Source: Lachnospiraceae bacterium
GTDB lineage: Bacteria > Bacillota > Clostridia > Lachnospirales > Lachnospiraceae
DNA: 43,107 nt
Direction: 5' to 3'
Assembly (NCBI GenBank): GCA_030527645.1
Contig: JAUNAJ010000019.1
Span: forward strand, 1 to 43,107
The notes below the pieces were generated by a model. That model searched no databases and was not told the origin of the DNA. It saw only the letters and a list, made by a program, of their open reading frames with translations. Position numbers and translations under genes: made by a program. Of the stretch, positions 8,008 through 15,924 are shown piece by piece (the first letter of the stretch is position 1; every line of letters starts with the position of its first letter).

Positions 8008-9177
8008 ATGAAATGTTTAATTAGTAGAAGAAATAATGAGAATGAAAGCATAAATAAATCAGGATATTTACGCATTAGTCCAACTCGATTCCGGTCAATG
8101 GTATATCTCTGCATACTGTTATTCGGTATTTTATCTGCAGCTGTTTCAATCAGCCTGTTCTCAGCAGGTACGGTCTATGCCGATGAAGCCCATTCTGCCT
8201 ACGCATCAAGCTCTGAGATGGGCACTCAGAAGGAAATAGTAAAATATGGTATGACACCCATTTCCGGGGAATTCCTTGCCGACGGCAGCTGGGAGATCGA
8301 AGTGGAGAGCAGTTCCTCCTTTTTCAATATTCATTCCTGCGAATTGATCGTTGAGGATGGCAGCATGGAAGCAAAGCTTACCATGGAAACCTACAGCTAT
8401 CCCCTTCTTTATCTGGGAACAGCAGAGGAGGCGGCGGCAGCAGATGCGTCTGACTATATTGAATATGAGGAGATCGATGACTGGTATGTTTTCACAGTGC
8501 CCGTAAAAGCGCTGAACATGCCAATCGACTGCGCTGCTTTCAGTAAGAAAAAGGAAAAATGGTACAACCGGCAGATCCTGTTCGATGCGAGTACACTTTC
8601 GGAAGAAGCACTGAATAGTCTGGAGCTTCCGGATTACGACCTGATTGAGGATGGACTGGAAGCACTTGAGCCGGAAACCGGTAGTGTTGCGGATTCTGAA
8701 CAAAACAGTATCGCTCAGGATAATTTCTCCGTTCCTGCAGAGATCGATCTTGCAGACGGTCGTTACTCCATCAACGTTGCTCTCACCGGCGGAAGCGGCA
8801 GAGCCTCTGTCAGTACGCCTACCCTGCTGATTGTAGAGGACGGAAAAGCCTACGCCGAGCTTCTCTGGAGCAGCAGTCATTATGACTGGATGCAGGTAGG
8901 CGGTGTCATCTACGAAAATGAAGCAGAAGAGGGTGCCAATTCCCTATTCACTATTCCAATATCTGCTTTTGATTCCGTGATTCCCGTAATCGCAGACACC
9001 ACAGCAATGGGTGATCCTGTTGCAATCGAGTATTCCCTGACCTTCTATGAAGAATCCATTGGGGACGAAGGACTGATCCCGCAGGTGGCTGCGAAGAAGG
9101 TGGTAATCTTCGCAATCGTAATTATTGTTGGCGGCTTCTTCCTGAATCTGTATGTCAAGAAGCGGAGAAAAGTCTGA
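8008..9177 (+). CDS. Membrane-anchored surface protein with two NEAT-like (iron/heme-transport-associated) domains
   Basis: The predicted product is 389 residues. It has an arginine-rich N-terminus, a hydrophobic signal with a likely cleavage site after VYA, two related beta-rich repeats, a C-terminal transmembrane helix (VVIFAIVIIVGGFF) and a basic KKRRK tail. Repeat 2 (LADGRYSINV, then GRASVSTPTLLIVEDGKAYA) resembles domains seen next to clostridial iron/heme transporters; repeat 1 is more divergent. Heme binding is inferred, not shown. The start is uncertain. ATG 8008 retains a positive n-region but has only weak ribosome-site sequence; GTG 7978 is possible, and ATG 8098 would remove the positive charge. 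The upstream 225-base gap shows nothing certain. Confidence 0.65.
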   Translation: MKCLISRRNNENESINKSGYLRISPTRFRSMVYLCILLFGILSAAVSISLFSAGTVYADEAHSAYASSSEMGTQKEIVKYGMTPISGEFLADGSWEIEVESSSSFFNIHSCELIVEDGSMEAKLTMETYSYPLLYLGTAEEAAAADASDYIEYEEIDDWYVFTVPVKALNMPIDCAAFSKKKEKWYNRQILFDASTLSEEALNSLELPDYDLIEDGLEALEPETGSVADSEQNSIAQDNFSVPAEIDLADGRYSINVALTGGSGRASVSTPTLLIVEDGKAYAELLWSSSHYDWMQVGGVIYENEAEEGANSLFTIPISAFDSVIPVIADTTAMGDPVAIEYSLTFYEESIGDEGLIPQVAAKKVVIFAIVIIVGGFFLNLYVKKRRKV

Positions 9178-9188
9178 ATCCAGGAAAC

Positions 9189-9344
9189 CCAAGAAACAAG
9201 AAATCCTGTGCCGTATTCGAGAGCGAGAGGCACAGAAAACGAGAAAAATAAGAAACCCTGTGCCGTATCCGAGAGTGAGAGGCACAGGAAACGAGAAAAA
9301 TAAGGAACCCTGTGCCGAAGCCGGGAGCGAGAGCGGTGAAGAAG
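9189..9344 (+). repeat. Three tandem copies of a 52-bp unit containing an inverted repeat
   Basis: CCTGTGCC recurs at 9205, 9257 and 9309, a strict 52-bp period. The first two copies are nearly identical, and each pairs CCTGTGCC with GGCACAG about 16 bases downstream to form a hairpin. The third copy is degenerate and lacks the right arm. The units lie between the NEAT-like gene and a MATE gene and are not plausibly coding. Confidence 0.85.
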
Positions 9345-9405
9345 AATAATAAGGCACAAGGAAAAGATAAGAGTAGAAAAGAAATAAGAAGGAAAATTTG
9401 AAACC

Positions 9406-10779
9406 ATGAGTACAAACAAAAAAAGCAGAAAAAGCGGCATGAAGGATCTGACAGTAGGAAATCCCTCGAAGGTGATCCTTTTATATGCCCTCCCTCTTCT
9501 GGGAAGCTTCCTGGTGCAGCAGCTCTACAGCACTGTGGATCTGATCTTTGCAGGAAGATTTATCGGAAAGCAGGCCTCCTCGGCCATAGGATCCAGTGAT
9601 CTTCTTGTGACCTGTATCATTGGTCTGTTTACGGGGATCTCTGTCGGTTCCAATGTAGTAGCAGCACAGTTCTACGGAGCCGGAGACAGAAAAAGCCTGA
9701 AGCAGCTGATTCAGACTGTATACAGCTTCGGACTGGTGGGAGCGACTGCTCTGTTTGCAATGGGACAGCTGCTGGCGCCCACATTCCTTCACTGGCTTCA
9801 TACTCCTGAGGACGTATACCCGCTGTCTCTGAGCTATCTGCGAATCTATTTTATCAGCATTTTCGCCATCATTCTGTATAATCTTGGTTCCGGAATCGTC
9901 CGGGCACTGGGAGATTCCAGAGCTGCCTTCCGATTCCAGATCATCGGCGGAGCCGTGAACATAGTTACAGACTTTATCTTTATCTATTTCTTTCACTGGG
10001 GTGTGGCGGGTGCAGCTGCAGCGACGGCACTCTCGCAGATCCTGTCAGCATCCCTGGCGTTACGCTACCTGATGAAGCTGGATGAGGATATTGCACTGAA
10101 ACTGCGGGAATTCCTGATTAAGGGAAAGCTGCTGACGCGCGTTCTGGCCATCGGGATTCCGTCCGGCATCCAGTCCATGATCATTACCTTCTCCAATCTG
10201 TTTATCCAGAGTATCATCAACAGCTTCGGAGTAAATACCATGGCAGCATTTGCGGCATACTTCAAGCTGGAGCTGTTCATGTATTATCCCTGCATTGCCT
10301 ATGGACAGGCACTTGTTACCTACACGGCCCAGAACGTGGGAGCAGGAAAAGAGGATCGCGTAAAGAGGGGACTGCGAACCACACTGCTTCTTGCAATTGT
10401 TTCCGTGGGATGTATTTCCCTGGTTTGTTTCATTCTGGGACGACCGATGTTCTCCCTGTTCAGCAGCGACCAGGACGTAATTGCAGAAGGTCTGAGGATC
10501 ATCCGTGTTACCTATCCGCTGTACTTTATCTACTCCGTGCAGGAGTGCTTCGGATCTGTGTGCAAGGGACGGGGATATGCCAGAATGCCAATGGTGATCA
10601 TCGTATTCTGTATGTGTATCTGCCGTGTGATCGCAATCAATATCACCACATCCATCAATTGGGCAATTGAGTCTATTGCAGTGGTATATCCTATTACCTG
10701 GGCACTTTCAGGAATACTGATGGTCGTGTACTATATTTGGCTGAATAGAAAGCCGGGCAGGAGAAGCGCAGCAAATTAA
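9406..10779 (+). CDS. MATE family efflux transporter (second copy)
   Basis: This 457-residue membrane protein has about twelve hydrophobic segments in two halves. MATE features include the N-terminal LTVGNPSKVILLYALPLLGS, QQLYSTVDLIFAGRF, and in the second half AFAAYFKLELFMYYPC. It differs clearly from the MATE protein at 76-1416, so they are distant paralogs rather than recent duplicates. AGAAGGA lies about 14 bases before the ATG. A strong terminator follows 50 bases after the stop, so the gene is probably monocistronic or shares a transcript only with the upstream NEAT-like gene. Substrate is unknown. Confidence 0.9.
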   Translation: MSTNKKSRKSGMKDLTVGNPSKVILLYALPLLGSFLVQQLYSTVDLIFAGRFIGKQASSAIGSSDLLVTCIIGLFTGISVGSNVVAAQFYGAGDRKSLKQLIQTVYSFGLVGATALFAMGQLLAPTFLHWLHTPEDVYPLSLSYLRIYFISIFAIILYNLGSGIVRALGDSRAAFRFQIIGGAVNIVTDFIFIYFFHWGVAGAAAATALSQILSASLALRYLMKLDEDIALKLREFLIKGKLLTRVLAIGIPSGIQSMIITFSNLFIQSIINSFGVNTMAAFAAYFKLELFMYYPCIAYGQALVTYTAQNVGAGKEDRVKRGLRTTLLLAIVSVGCISLVCFILGRPMFSLFSSDQDVIAEGLRIIRVTYPLYFIYSVQECFGSVCKGRGYARMPMVIIVFCMCICRVIAINITTSINWAIESIAVVYPITWALSGILMVVYYIWLNRKPGRRSAAN

Positions 10780-10829
10780 GAAATGAATGTTCTTCATTCC
10801 TGCCAGTATGAATTAATAAGTTTAGAAGA

Positions 10830-10869
10830 GCCGTGAAGCAGGCAGCAGTCTGTTTCACGGCATTTTTTT
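10830..10869 (+). terminator. Intrinsic terminator after second MATE gene
   Basis: GCCGTGAAGCAG (10830-10841) pairs with CTGTTTCACGGC (10850-10861), including one G-T pair, around an 8-base loop. It is followed by A and seven Ts. Confidence 0.9.
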
Positions 10870-11061
10870 GTCGAGTTCGCGAGACTTGGTGCCGGGGCGT
10901 AGGTTCAGCGGACCTGATCCGTGCGTATTATTTTTACTTCATCTGGAAGAGGGGTTGTTCGCGTTCTTGATCATATATCTCAGGCATACACGAAAAATAC
11001 AAACAATAATTGATACTTACTGATAAAAATTTGAATTATTACACTAAATAAGATAAGTTGT
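10870..11061 (+). other. Intergenic stretch with no assignable gene
   Basis: I see no coding sequence. GTTGTTCGCG near 10955 recurs in inverted orientation as CGCGAACAAC near 11969, beyond the next gene. Whether this inverted pair means anything is uncertain. Confidence 0.35.
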
Positions 11062-11089
11062 TTGCAAATACGTACATTCATGCTATACT
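11062..11089 (+). promoter_or_regulatory. Promoter of cytidylate-kinase-like gene
   Basis: TTGCAA (11062-11067) and TATACT (11084-11089) are 16 bases apart, and the -10 carries an extended TGC. Transcription near 11096 would give a leader of about 170 bases. Confidence 0.7.
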
Positions 11090-11156
11090 GTATGTATAAA
11101 AACTGATACAAACTTTGCATGCGTTACGATCAATGATCCTGCCATCAGTTCACAGG

Positions 11157-11262
11157 GTAAACAGTAATGAAGCAAGGCTATTAAGACCAGGGGTAACAAT
11201 AATTCTCCAGGTTTACGCTGAAGCGTAAACAGAAACGAAACAAGGCTATTTAGACCAGGAGG
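11157..11262 (+). repeat. Duplicated leader segment with an intervening hairpin
   Basis: A segment of about 36 bases (GTAAACAG ... AAGGCTATT ... AGACCAGG) occurs at 11157-11192 and 11225-11262, 68 bases apart. The second copy ends in the ribosome site of the cytidylate-kinase-like gene, while the first has become GGGG. Between them GTTTACGC and GCGTAAAC (11211-11230) form a perfect 8-bp hairpin with a TGAA tetraloop. Confidence 0.65.
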
Positions 11263-11269
11263 TGTTCGT

Positions 11270-11875
11270 ATGATGCCAATTATCACAATAAGCAGAGAAA
11301 CCGGCAGCAACGGAAGCAGAATCGGCGAGATGGTTGCAAAAGAATTAAACATACCGGTAATTGACAAATACTTTATTGAAGAGCTGCGCAAGAAGACAGG
11401 ATACTCCCCCTCCCATCTGGAAAACAAGGGCGAATATCTGTCCCAGTTCGATTTCTTCCTGAATGCTCAGTTCTATAACGGTCTGTATCTGGGAGACGAA
11501 CAGAATGACCTGTATCATATCCAGAGAAACATTATTCTCGAAGAAGCAAAGAAAGGTCCCTGTGTGATCATCGGACGCTGTGCGGATGCGATCCTTGCCG
11601 ATGAGAAGATCCCCAGCCTGAATGTATTCATTCATGCTGACATGGAGTACAGAATCCGTAATTACAGGGAACGTTTCCCGAATCATGAAGCAACCCTGGA
11701 GAAGCTCATGAAGAAAAAGGATAAGGGCAGAAAGGCTTATTACCGCTTCTACACCGACCGCGAGTGGGGCGATGTTTCCAATTACGATCTGGCGCTGGAC
11801 AGCGGTCGTCTGGGTGAGGAAATGTGTAAGAAGCTGATCATTGTGGCTGCACAGGAGAGAGCGGAAATCAAATAA
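11270..11875 (+). CDS. Cytidylate kinase-like family protein
   Basis: This 201-residue cytosolic protein begins ITISRETGSNGSRIGEMVA, the P-loop form seen in the cytidylate kinase-like family, in which the Walker lysine is replaced. IGRCADAIL and the R-rich central helices (RIRNYRERF) also fit. Its role may be phosphorylation of CMP or another nucleotide, but many members are uncharacterised. AGGAGG ends about six bases before ATG 11270; ATG 11273 is an equally spaced alternative. It has its own promoter, a repeat-containing leader and a perfect terminator, so it is a single-gene unit just before the exopolysaccharide locus. Confidence 0.8.
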   Translation: MMPIITISRETGSNGSRIGEMVAKELNIPVIDKYFIEELRKKTGYSPSHLENKGEYLSQFDFFLNAQFYNGLYLGDEQNDLYHIQRNIILEEAKKGPCVIIGRCADAILADEKIPSLNVFIHADMEYRIRNYRERFPNHEATLEKLMKKKDKGRKAYYRFYTDREWGDVSNYDLALDSGRLGEEMCKKLIIVAAQERAEIK

Positions 11876-11917
11876 CTCTTTTTTCAGATACCATACAGTG
11901 ACAGACAATTTCTATTG

Positions 11918-11966
11918 AAGCTGCCGCATATAAGGTTTTGCCTTATATGCGGCAGCTTATTTTATT
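11918..11966 (+). terminator. Strong intrinsic terminator after cytidylate-kinase-like gene
   Basis: An 18-bp perfect stem (11918-11935 with 11941-11958) has a TTTTG loop and is followed by ATTTTATTT. It cleanly separates the upstream gene from the exopolysaccharide operon. Confidence 0.95.
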
Positions 11967-12275
11967 TGCGCGAACAACGAGCCATGCGGACATGCCTGCA
12001 TGTCCATATGGCGACTGTCGCGACAACTTGAGAAACTCACAAAGCGTGTTTCTCATAGCTGCGTTCATCAAAGAGAATGTATGGTGGACGATATTTCCGG
12101 AAATCAATTGTACAGAGTTATTTTATGTGTCAATACAGTGTGTGTTGTACTTTTGTTGAATCTCCTGCATAGAATATAATTCGAGAGCTTTGAAAGCATC
12201 TGCCAGGACAGTGATTCGAACTTAATATTGCGAAGATCAAGCAAGAATTTGAGTCTTTTATCAGCGAGGAATACT
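11967..12275 (+). other. Structured intergenic region and leader ahead of the exopolysaccharide operon
   Basis: Three adjacent hairpins occupy 11981-12054. One is GGACATGC/GCATGTCC (11988-12005) extended by GCCAT/ATGGC. The second is GCGA/TCGC (12011-12021). The third is GAGAAAC/GTTTCTC (12030-12054). A TATAAT hexamer at 12175-12180 is the best -10 candidate, with only a poor -35 (TTGTTG, 16 bases upstream). The hairpins lie upstream of that promoter, so they are either a separate small RNA or belong to readthrough transcription. No coding sequence is evident. Confidence 0.45.
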
Positions 12276-13733
12276 ATGTACAGGAAACAGTCAAACAGAT
12301 TTATTAAACATCTTGATTTTGTAATTCTTGATATAGCGTGCCTTCAGATTGCATTTGTATTGGCTTATGTATTAGTTCGTGCAGCTGATGAACCAAATCC
12401 ATACAGTATTGCGATTTATCGCAATATGGCTCTGATGATCGGGCTTGTAAGCCTGGTTGTCATGTTTGGAGCCGATACACTGAAAAATGTTCTTAAAAGA
12501 GGGTACTATCGTGAATTTGTTTATACGATTAAGCATTCTCTGTGCACATTGGCGATATCTATTCTTCTGCTCTATTTTGCTCGAGGAGCGCAGCAGTATT
12601 CAAGATTAGTGTTTGGTTTTACATTTGTCTTCTACGCAATCATAACCTATTTGGTTCGAATTTTGTGGAAATCAAGATTGCAGAAAAGAATGAAAGTTGG
12701 AGGTGAAAAAAGACTGCTGATTATTACCGGGAGCGCAGAAGCACAGACTGTAATCAATAATCTGAAAGAAAAAAATTACGGTCGTTATCTTCTTGCGGGA
12801 CTGGTTATTCTGGGGCTTGACGGGACTGGGGATACCATAGCAGGTGTTCCGATCGTAGCAAACGAGGAAAATGCTGCAAGGTTTGTCTGTCAGCATTGGA
12901 TTGATGAAGTGCTTATTGTTCCGAAAGAGAGAAGCAGCTATCCGGAAAAGATGATTCAGGAACTGATGAGAACGGGTGTTACAGTTCATATAAACCTGGC
13001 AAAGGTCATCAATATACCGGGAAAAAAGCAGATGGTTGAAGAAATGGCAGATTATACGGTTCTGACGACCACAATGAACAGTGCCAGTCCAACAGAGCTT
13101 CTTGCAAAAAGAGTATTAGATATCATCGGCGGATTAACAGGCTGTATTCTTACCGGAATCATTTTCCTTTTTATCGCACCGGCAATATACATCAGCTCAC
13201 CGGGACCGATTTTCTTTTCACAGGAAAGAGTTGGAAAAAATGGAAAAAGATTCAGAATGTATAAATTCCGCAGTATGTACATGGATGCAGAAGAAAGAAA
13301 AGCAGAGCTGATGGAAAAAAACAAGATTAGCGATGCAAAGATGTTTAAACTTGATTTTGATCCACGTGTTATCGGAAATAAAATCCTTCCTGATGGAACG
13401 AAAAAAACAGGGATCGGTCAGTTTATCCGTGATACCAGTTTGGATGAGTTTCCGCAGTTCCTGTCCTGCCTGACAGGAACTATGTCATTAGTAGGAACAC
13501 GTCCGCCGCTTCCGGGAGAGGTGAGCTTCTACGAGCTGGACCACAGGTCAAGGCTTGCGATCAAACCGGGAATAACCGGTCTTTGGCAGGTAAGCGGCAG
13601 AAGTGACATTACAGACTTCGATGATGTTGTGAAGCTGGATCAGGAGTATATCAACAACTGGAGTTTAGGTCTGGATATAAAAATTCTTTTGAAGACAGTG
13701 CTGGTAGTGCTGAGAAAAGACGGATCCATGTAG
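12276..13733 (+). CDS. Exopolysaccharide priming sugar-phosphate transferase (polyprenyl-phosphate)
   Basis: This 485-residue membrane enzyme transfers a sugar-1-phosphate from a UDP-sugar to undecaprenyl phosphate, starting the repeat unit. The N-terminal half has about four transmembrane helices and a CoA-binding-like domain. The C-terminal bacterial sugar-transferase domain starts near 275 (AKRVLDIIGG) and has SPGPIFFSQERVG, KFRSM, TSLDEFPQF, LVGTRPP and KPGITGLWQVSGR. This is WcaJ/CpsE-like architecture. I chose ATG 12276 because GAGGA lies upstream; a TTG 48 bases earlier is less likely. It is the first gene of the exopolysaccharide operon and is followed by the Alg14/Alg13 pair. Confidence 0.93.
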   Translation: MYRKQSNRFIKHLDFVILDIACLQIAFVLAYVLVRAADEPNPYSIAIYRNMALMIGLVSLVVMFGADTLKNVLKRGYYREFVYTIKHSLCTLAISILLLYFARGAQQYSRLVFGFTFVFYAIITYLVRILWKSRLQKRMKVGGEKRLLIITGSAEAQTVINNLKEKNYGRYLLAGLVILGLDGTGDTIAGVPIVANEENAARFVCQHWIDEVLIVPKERSSYPEKMIQELMRTGVTVHINLAKVINIPGKKQMVEEMADYTVLTTTMNSASPTELLAKRVLDIIGGLTGCILTGIIFLFIAPAIYISSPGPIFFSQERVGKNGKRFRMYKFRSMYMDAEERKAELMEKNKISDAKMFKLDFDPRVIGNKILPDGTKKTGIGQFIRDTSLDEFPQFLSCLTGTMSLVGTRPPLPGEVSFYELDHRSRLAIKPGITGLWQVSGRSDITDFDDVVKLDQEYINNWSLGLDIKILLKTVLVVLRKDGSM

Positions 13734-13780
13734 ATGAGATGTCGCAGCCGGCTTGATAAAATGAGGAGAATAGCAATAAC

Positions 13781-14230
13781 ATGAAAGTTTGTATGGTTGG
13801 TTCCAGTGGTGGACATTTAACACACTTATATATGTTAAAACCGTTCTGGCAGAACAAGGAGCGTTTCTGGGTAACCTTCGATAAGGTGGATGCGCAGTCT
13901 CTGTTGACAGGAGAGAGGATGTATCCCTGTTATTATCCCACCAATCGAAATATCAGGAATCTTCTTAAAAATACAATCGTCGCATGGAAGGTGATCAGAA
14001 AAGAAAAACCGGATCTGATCATTTCATCCGGCGCCGCCGTAGCAGTACCATTCTTCTATCTTGGAAAATTATTCGGAGCGAAAACAATCTATATAGAAGT
14101 TTTTGACCGTATTGATACCTCTACCATTACAGGAAAGCTGGTTTACCCGATTGCGGATACATTCATCGTAGAATGGGAGGAAATGCTGAGCGTCTATCCC
14201 AAGGCAATCAATCTGGGCTGCATTTTCTAA
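13781..14230 (+). CDS. Alg14/PssD-like glycosyltransferase subunit
   Basis: This 149-residue protein carries the N-terminal Rossmann half of a GT28-type glycosyltransferase. It begins with the glycine-rich SSGGHLTHL, followed by PDLIISSGAAVAVP and a hydrophobic stretch for membrane association. In this family Alg14/PssD anchors the catalytic Alg13/PssE half at the membrane, and the pair adds the second sugar to the lipid-linked first sugar. The partner is the next gene, 72 bases downstream. Length fits the family. GAGGAG lies upstream of the ATG. The sugar donor cannot be told from sequence. Confidence 0.88.
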   Translation: MKVCMVGSSGGHLTHLYMLKPFWQNKERFWVTFDKVDAQSLLTGERMYPCYYPTNRNIRNLLKNTIVAWKVIRKEKPDLIISSGAAVAVPFFYLGKLFGAKTIYIEVFDRIDTSTITGKLVYPIADTFIVEWEEMLSVYPKAINLGCIF

Positions 14231-14302
14231 AAAGAGTATCGTGAAAAAAGATTTCATCACTATTGTTGCCGCTTAAAATCGGAGGAATGGAGATTTATAC
14301 GG

Positions 14303-14797
14303 ATGATATTTGTAACAGTTGGAACCCATGAACAGCAGTTCAATCGTCTTGTGAAGAAGGTAGATGAATTAAAAAGAGATGGTCTGATCCGGGAGGATGT
14401 CCTGATCCAGACCGGCTATTCTACATTTGAGCCCAGGTATTGCCGGTGGAGTCAGTGGTTTCCGTATGCGGAGATGGTCAAGCATGTAGAAAAGGCGCAC
14501 ATCATCATAACCCATGGTGGTCCGTCCAGCTTTATTATGCCGCTGCAGGTCGGAAAAACACCAATCGTAGTTCCAAGGCAGGCAAAGTTTGATGAACATG
14601 TGAATAATCATCAGGTTTACTTCTGCAATGCAGTCGCAGATCGATATGGATCTATTCTTGTTATAGAAGATATTGAAAAACTTGGTGATTCTATTATAGG
14701 GTACGAGCAGTTCGTCAAGTCAATGCCCGGAAAACAGGACAGCAATAATGCCAGGTTTAATGCAGAACTTGAGAAGATTGTAGAGGAAATGATGTGA
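14303..14797 (+). CDS. Alg13/PssE-like glycosyltransferase catalytic subunit
   Basis: The 164-residue protein is the C-terminal, donor-binding half of a GT28 enzyme. It begins MIFVTVGTHEQQFNRLV and has THGGPSSF (about 69-76), which binds the nucleotide sugar, then PIVVPRQ and DEHVNNHQ. It should work with the Alg14/PssD-like protein encoded just upstream. Its stop codon overlaps the start of the pyruvyl-transferase gene by one base, indicating translational coupling. GGAG lies 10 bases before the ATG. Confidence 0.9.
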   Translation: MIFVTVGTHEQQFNRLVKKVDELKRDGLIREDVLIQTGYSTFEPRYCRWSQWFPYAEMVKHVEKAHIIITHGGPSSFIMPLQVGKTPIVVPRQAKFDEHVNNHQVYFCNAVADRYGSILVIEDIEKLGDSIIGYEQFVKSMPGKQDSNNARFNAELEKIVEEMM

Positions 14798-15924
14798 TGA
14801 GAAAAGTTGGAATCATGTCAATGCAGCGAATTGCCAATAATGGTTCATTCTTACAGGCATATGCACTAAAGATGCTGATCATTGAATTGGGTAATCAGGT
14901 CGAGTTTGTTGACTTTCATGTGGAACCTCCGGTCATTTCAGATGAATCTGAGTCTGCTAACAGATATATCAGAAAGATCAAGAAAGGAATGGAGGTAATA
15001 CTCTGTTCTGCACCATTTTCCCATAAGCTTGTATTTATTGATTATAAGCAGAAGTTTCATCAGAAATATATGCCTCTGCTGGGTGTGACCGATGAGATGT
15101 CCTATACACCGGAACTGGATGTGCTGGTAGTAGGCAGTGATGAAGTATTTAACTGCATTCAAAAAAATACAAACGTAGGATATTCACTGGAGCTTTTTGG
15201 CAAAAATCATAAAGCCAATAAGCTTATTTCGTATGCGGCATCCTTTGGTAATACAACAATGGAGAAGCTAAAGAAGTATGGGAAGACTGAGGAAATCAGA
15301 GACTGTCTGAAAGGATTTGATGCATTATCCGTCCGCGATAAAAACTCCGGGAATATTGTTAAAGAATTATCGTCCAGAGAAGTAACCTACCATCTGGATC
15401 CGGTGCTTGTATATGACTATATGAGGGAATGCACCCTGATCCCTCGTATTGAAACGAAGGAAAGATATTTGATTGTTTATGCCTATTTCCAAAGAATCAC
15501 CCCGGAGGAATCCAGGTGGATCAAGGAATATGCAAAGAAAAAAGGATTGAAGGTGTACGCTCTTGGCGGGATTCAGAGCTGTGCTGATCGGTTTATTAAT
15601 TGTTCTCCATTTGAAATACTTGCATATTTTAATAATGCAGAAGAGGTGATAACTGATACCTTTCATGGCTGTATATTTTCAATTATTACCGGACGAAGAT
15701 TTACTGCTCTGATAAGAAAAAGCGTTGGCGGCAGTTATGGCAATGAGGAGAAATTGACTGATCTTCTGGAGAGACTCGAACTGGACAATCGATATACCTA
15801 TGATGTGAAAGATTCGGAGCAGATTAACCGAACGAAGATCGATTACAATGCAGTCGGGCAGATCCTGGATGAGCAGAGGCAGAGGGCGAAAGAGTATCTG
15901 AAGGAGCAGCTGAGTAATGTATGA
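14797..15924 (+). CDS. Polysaccharide pyruvyl transferase family protein
   Basis: The 375-residue protein has the GT-B-like fold signs of the pyruvyl-transferase family (CsaB/WcaK/EpsO-related). The N-terminus NGSFLQAYALKMLI, the middle DVLVVGSDEVFN, VRDKNSG, and the C-terminal DTFHGCIFSIITGRRF are characteristic. The family moves pyruvate from phosphoenolpyruvate to a sugar as a ketal, adding negative charge. The start is ATG 14797, overlapping the upstream stop, with GAGG 9 bases before; the adjacent GTG 14794 is an alternative. It overlaps the next gene by 8 bases, and this pyruvyl-transferase/FrhB-like pairing is common in polysaccharide loci. Confidence 0.85.
   Translation: MRKVGIMSMQRIANNGSFLQAYALKMLIIELGNQVEFVDFHVEPPVISDESESANRYIRKIKKGMEVILCSAPFSHKLVFIDYKQKFHQKYMPLLGVTDEMSYTPELDVLVVGSDEVFNCIQKNTNVGYSLELFGKNHKANKLISYAASFGNTTMEKLKKYGKTEEIRDCLKGFDALSVRDKNSGNIVKELSSREVTYHLDPVLVYDYMRECTLIPRIETKERYLIVYAYFQRITPEESRWIKEYAKKKGLKVYALGGIQSCADRFINCSPFEILAYFNNAEEVITDTFHGCIFSIITGRRFTALIRKSVGGSYGNEEKLTDLLERLELDNRYTYDVKDSEQINRTKIDYNAVGQILDEQRQRAKEYLKEQLSNV

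Noticed and set aside
9189-9344. CRISPR-like array
   Set aside because: The units are tandem with no variable spacers, only three copies exist, and no cas gene is seen.
12175-12180. A complete sigma-A promoter for the exopolysaccharide operon
   Set aside because: TATAAT is perfect, but the only suitably spaced -35 matches at three of six bases, so I list it only within the intergenic entry.
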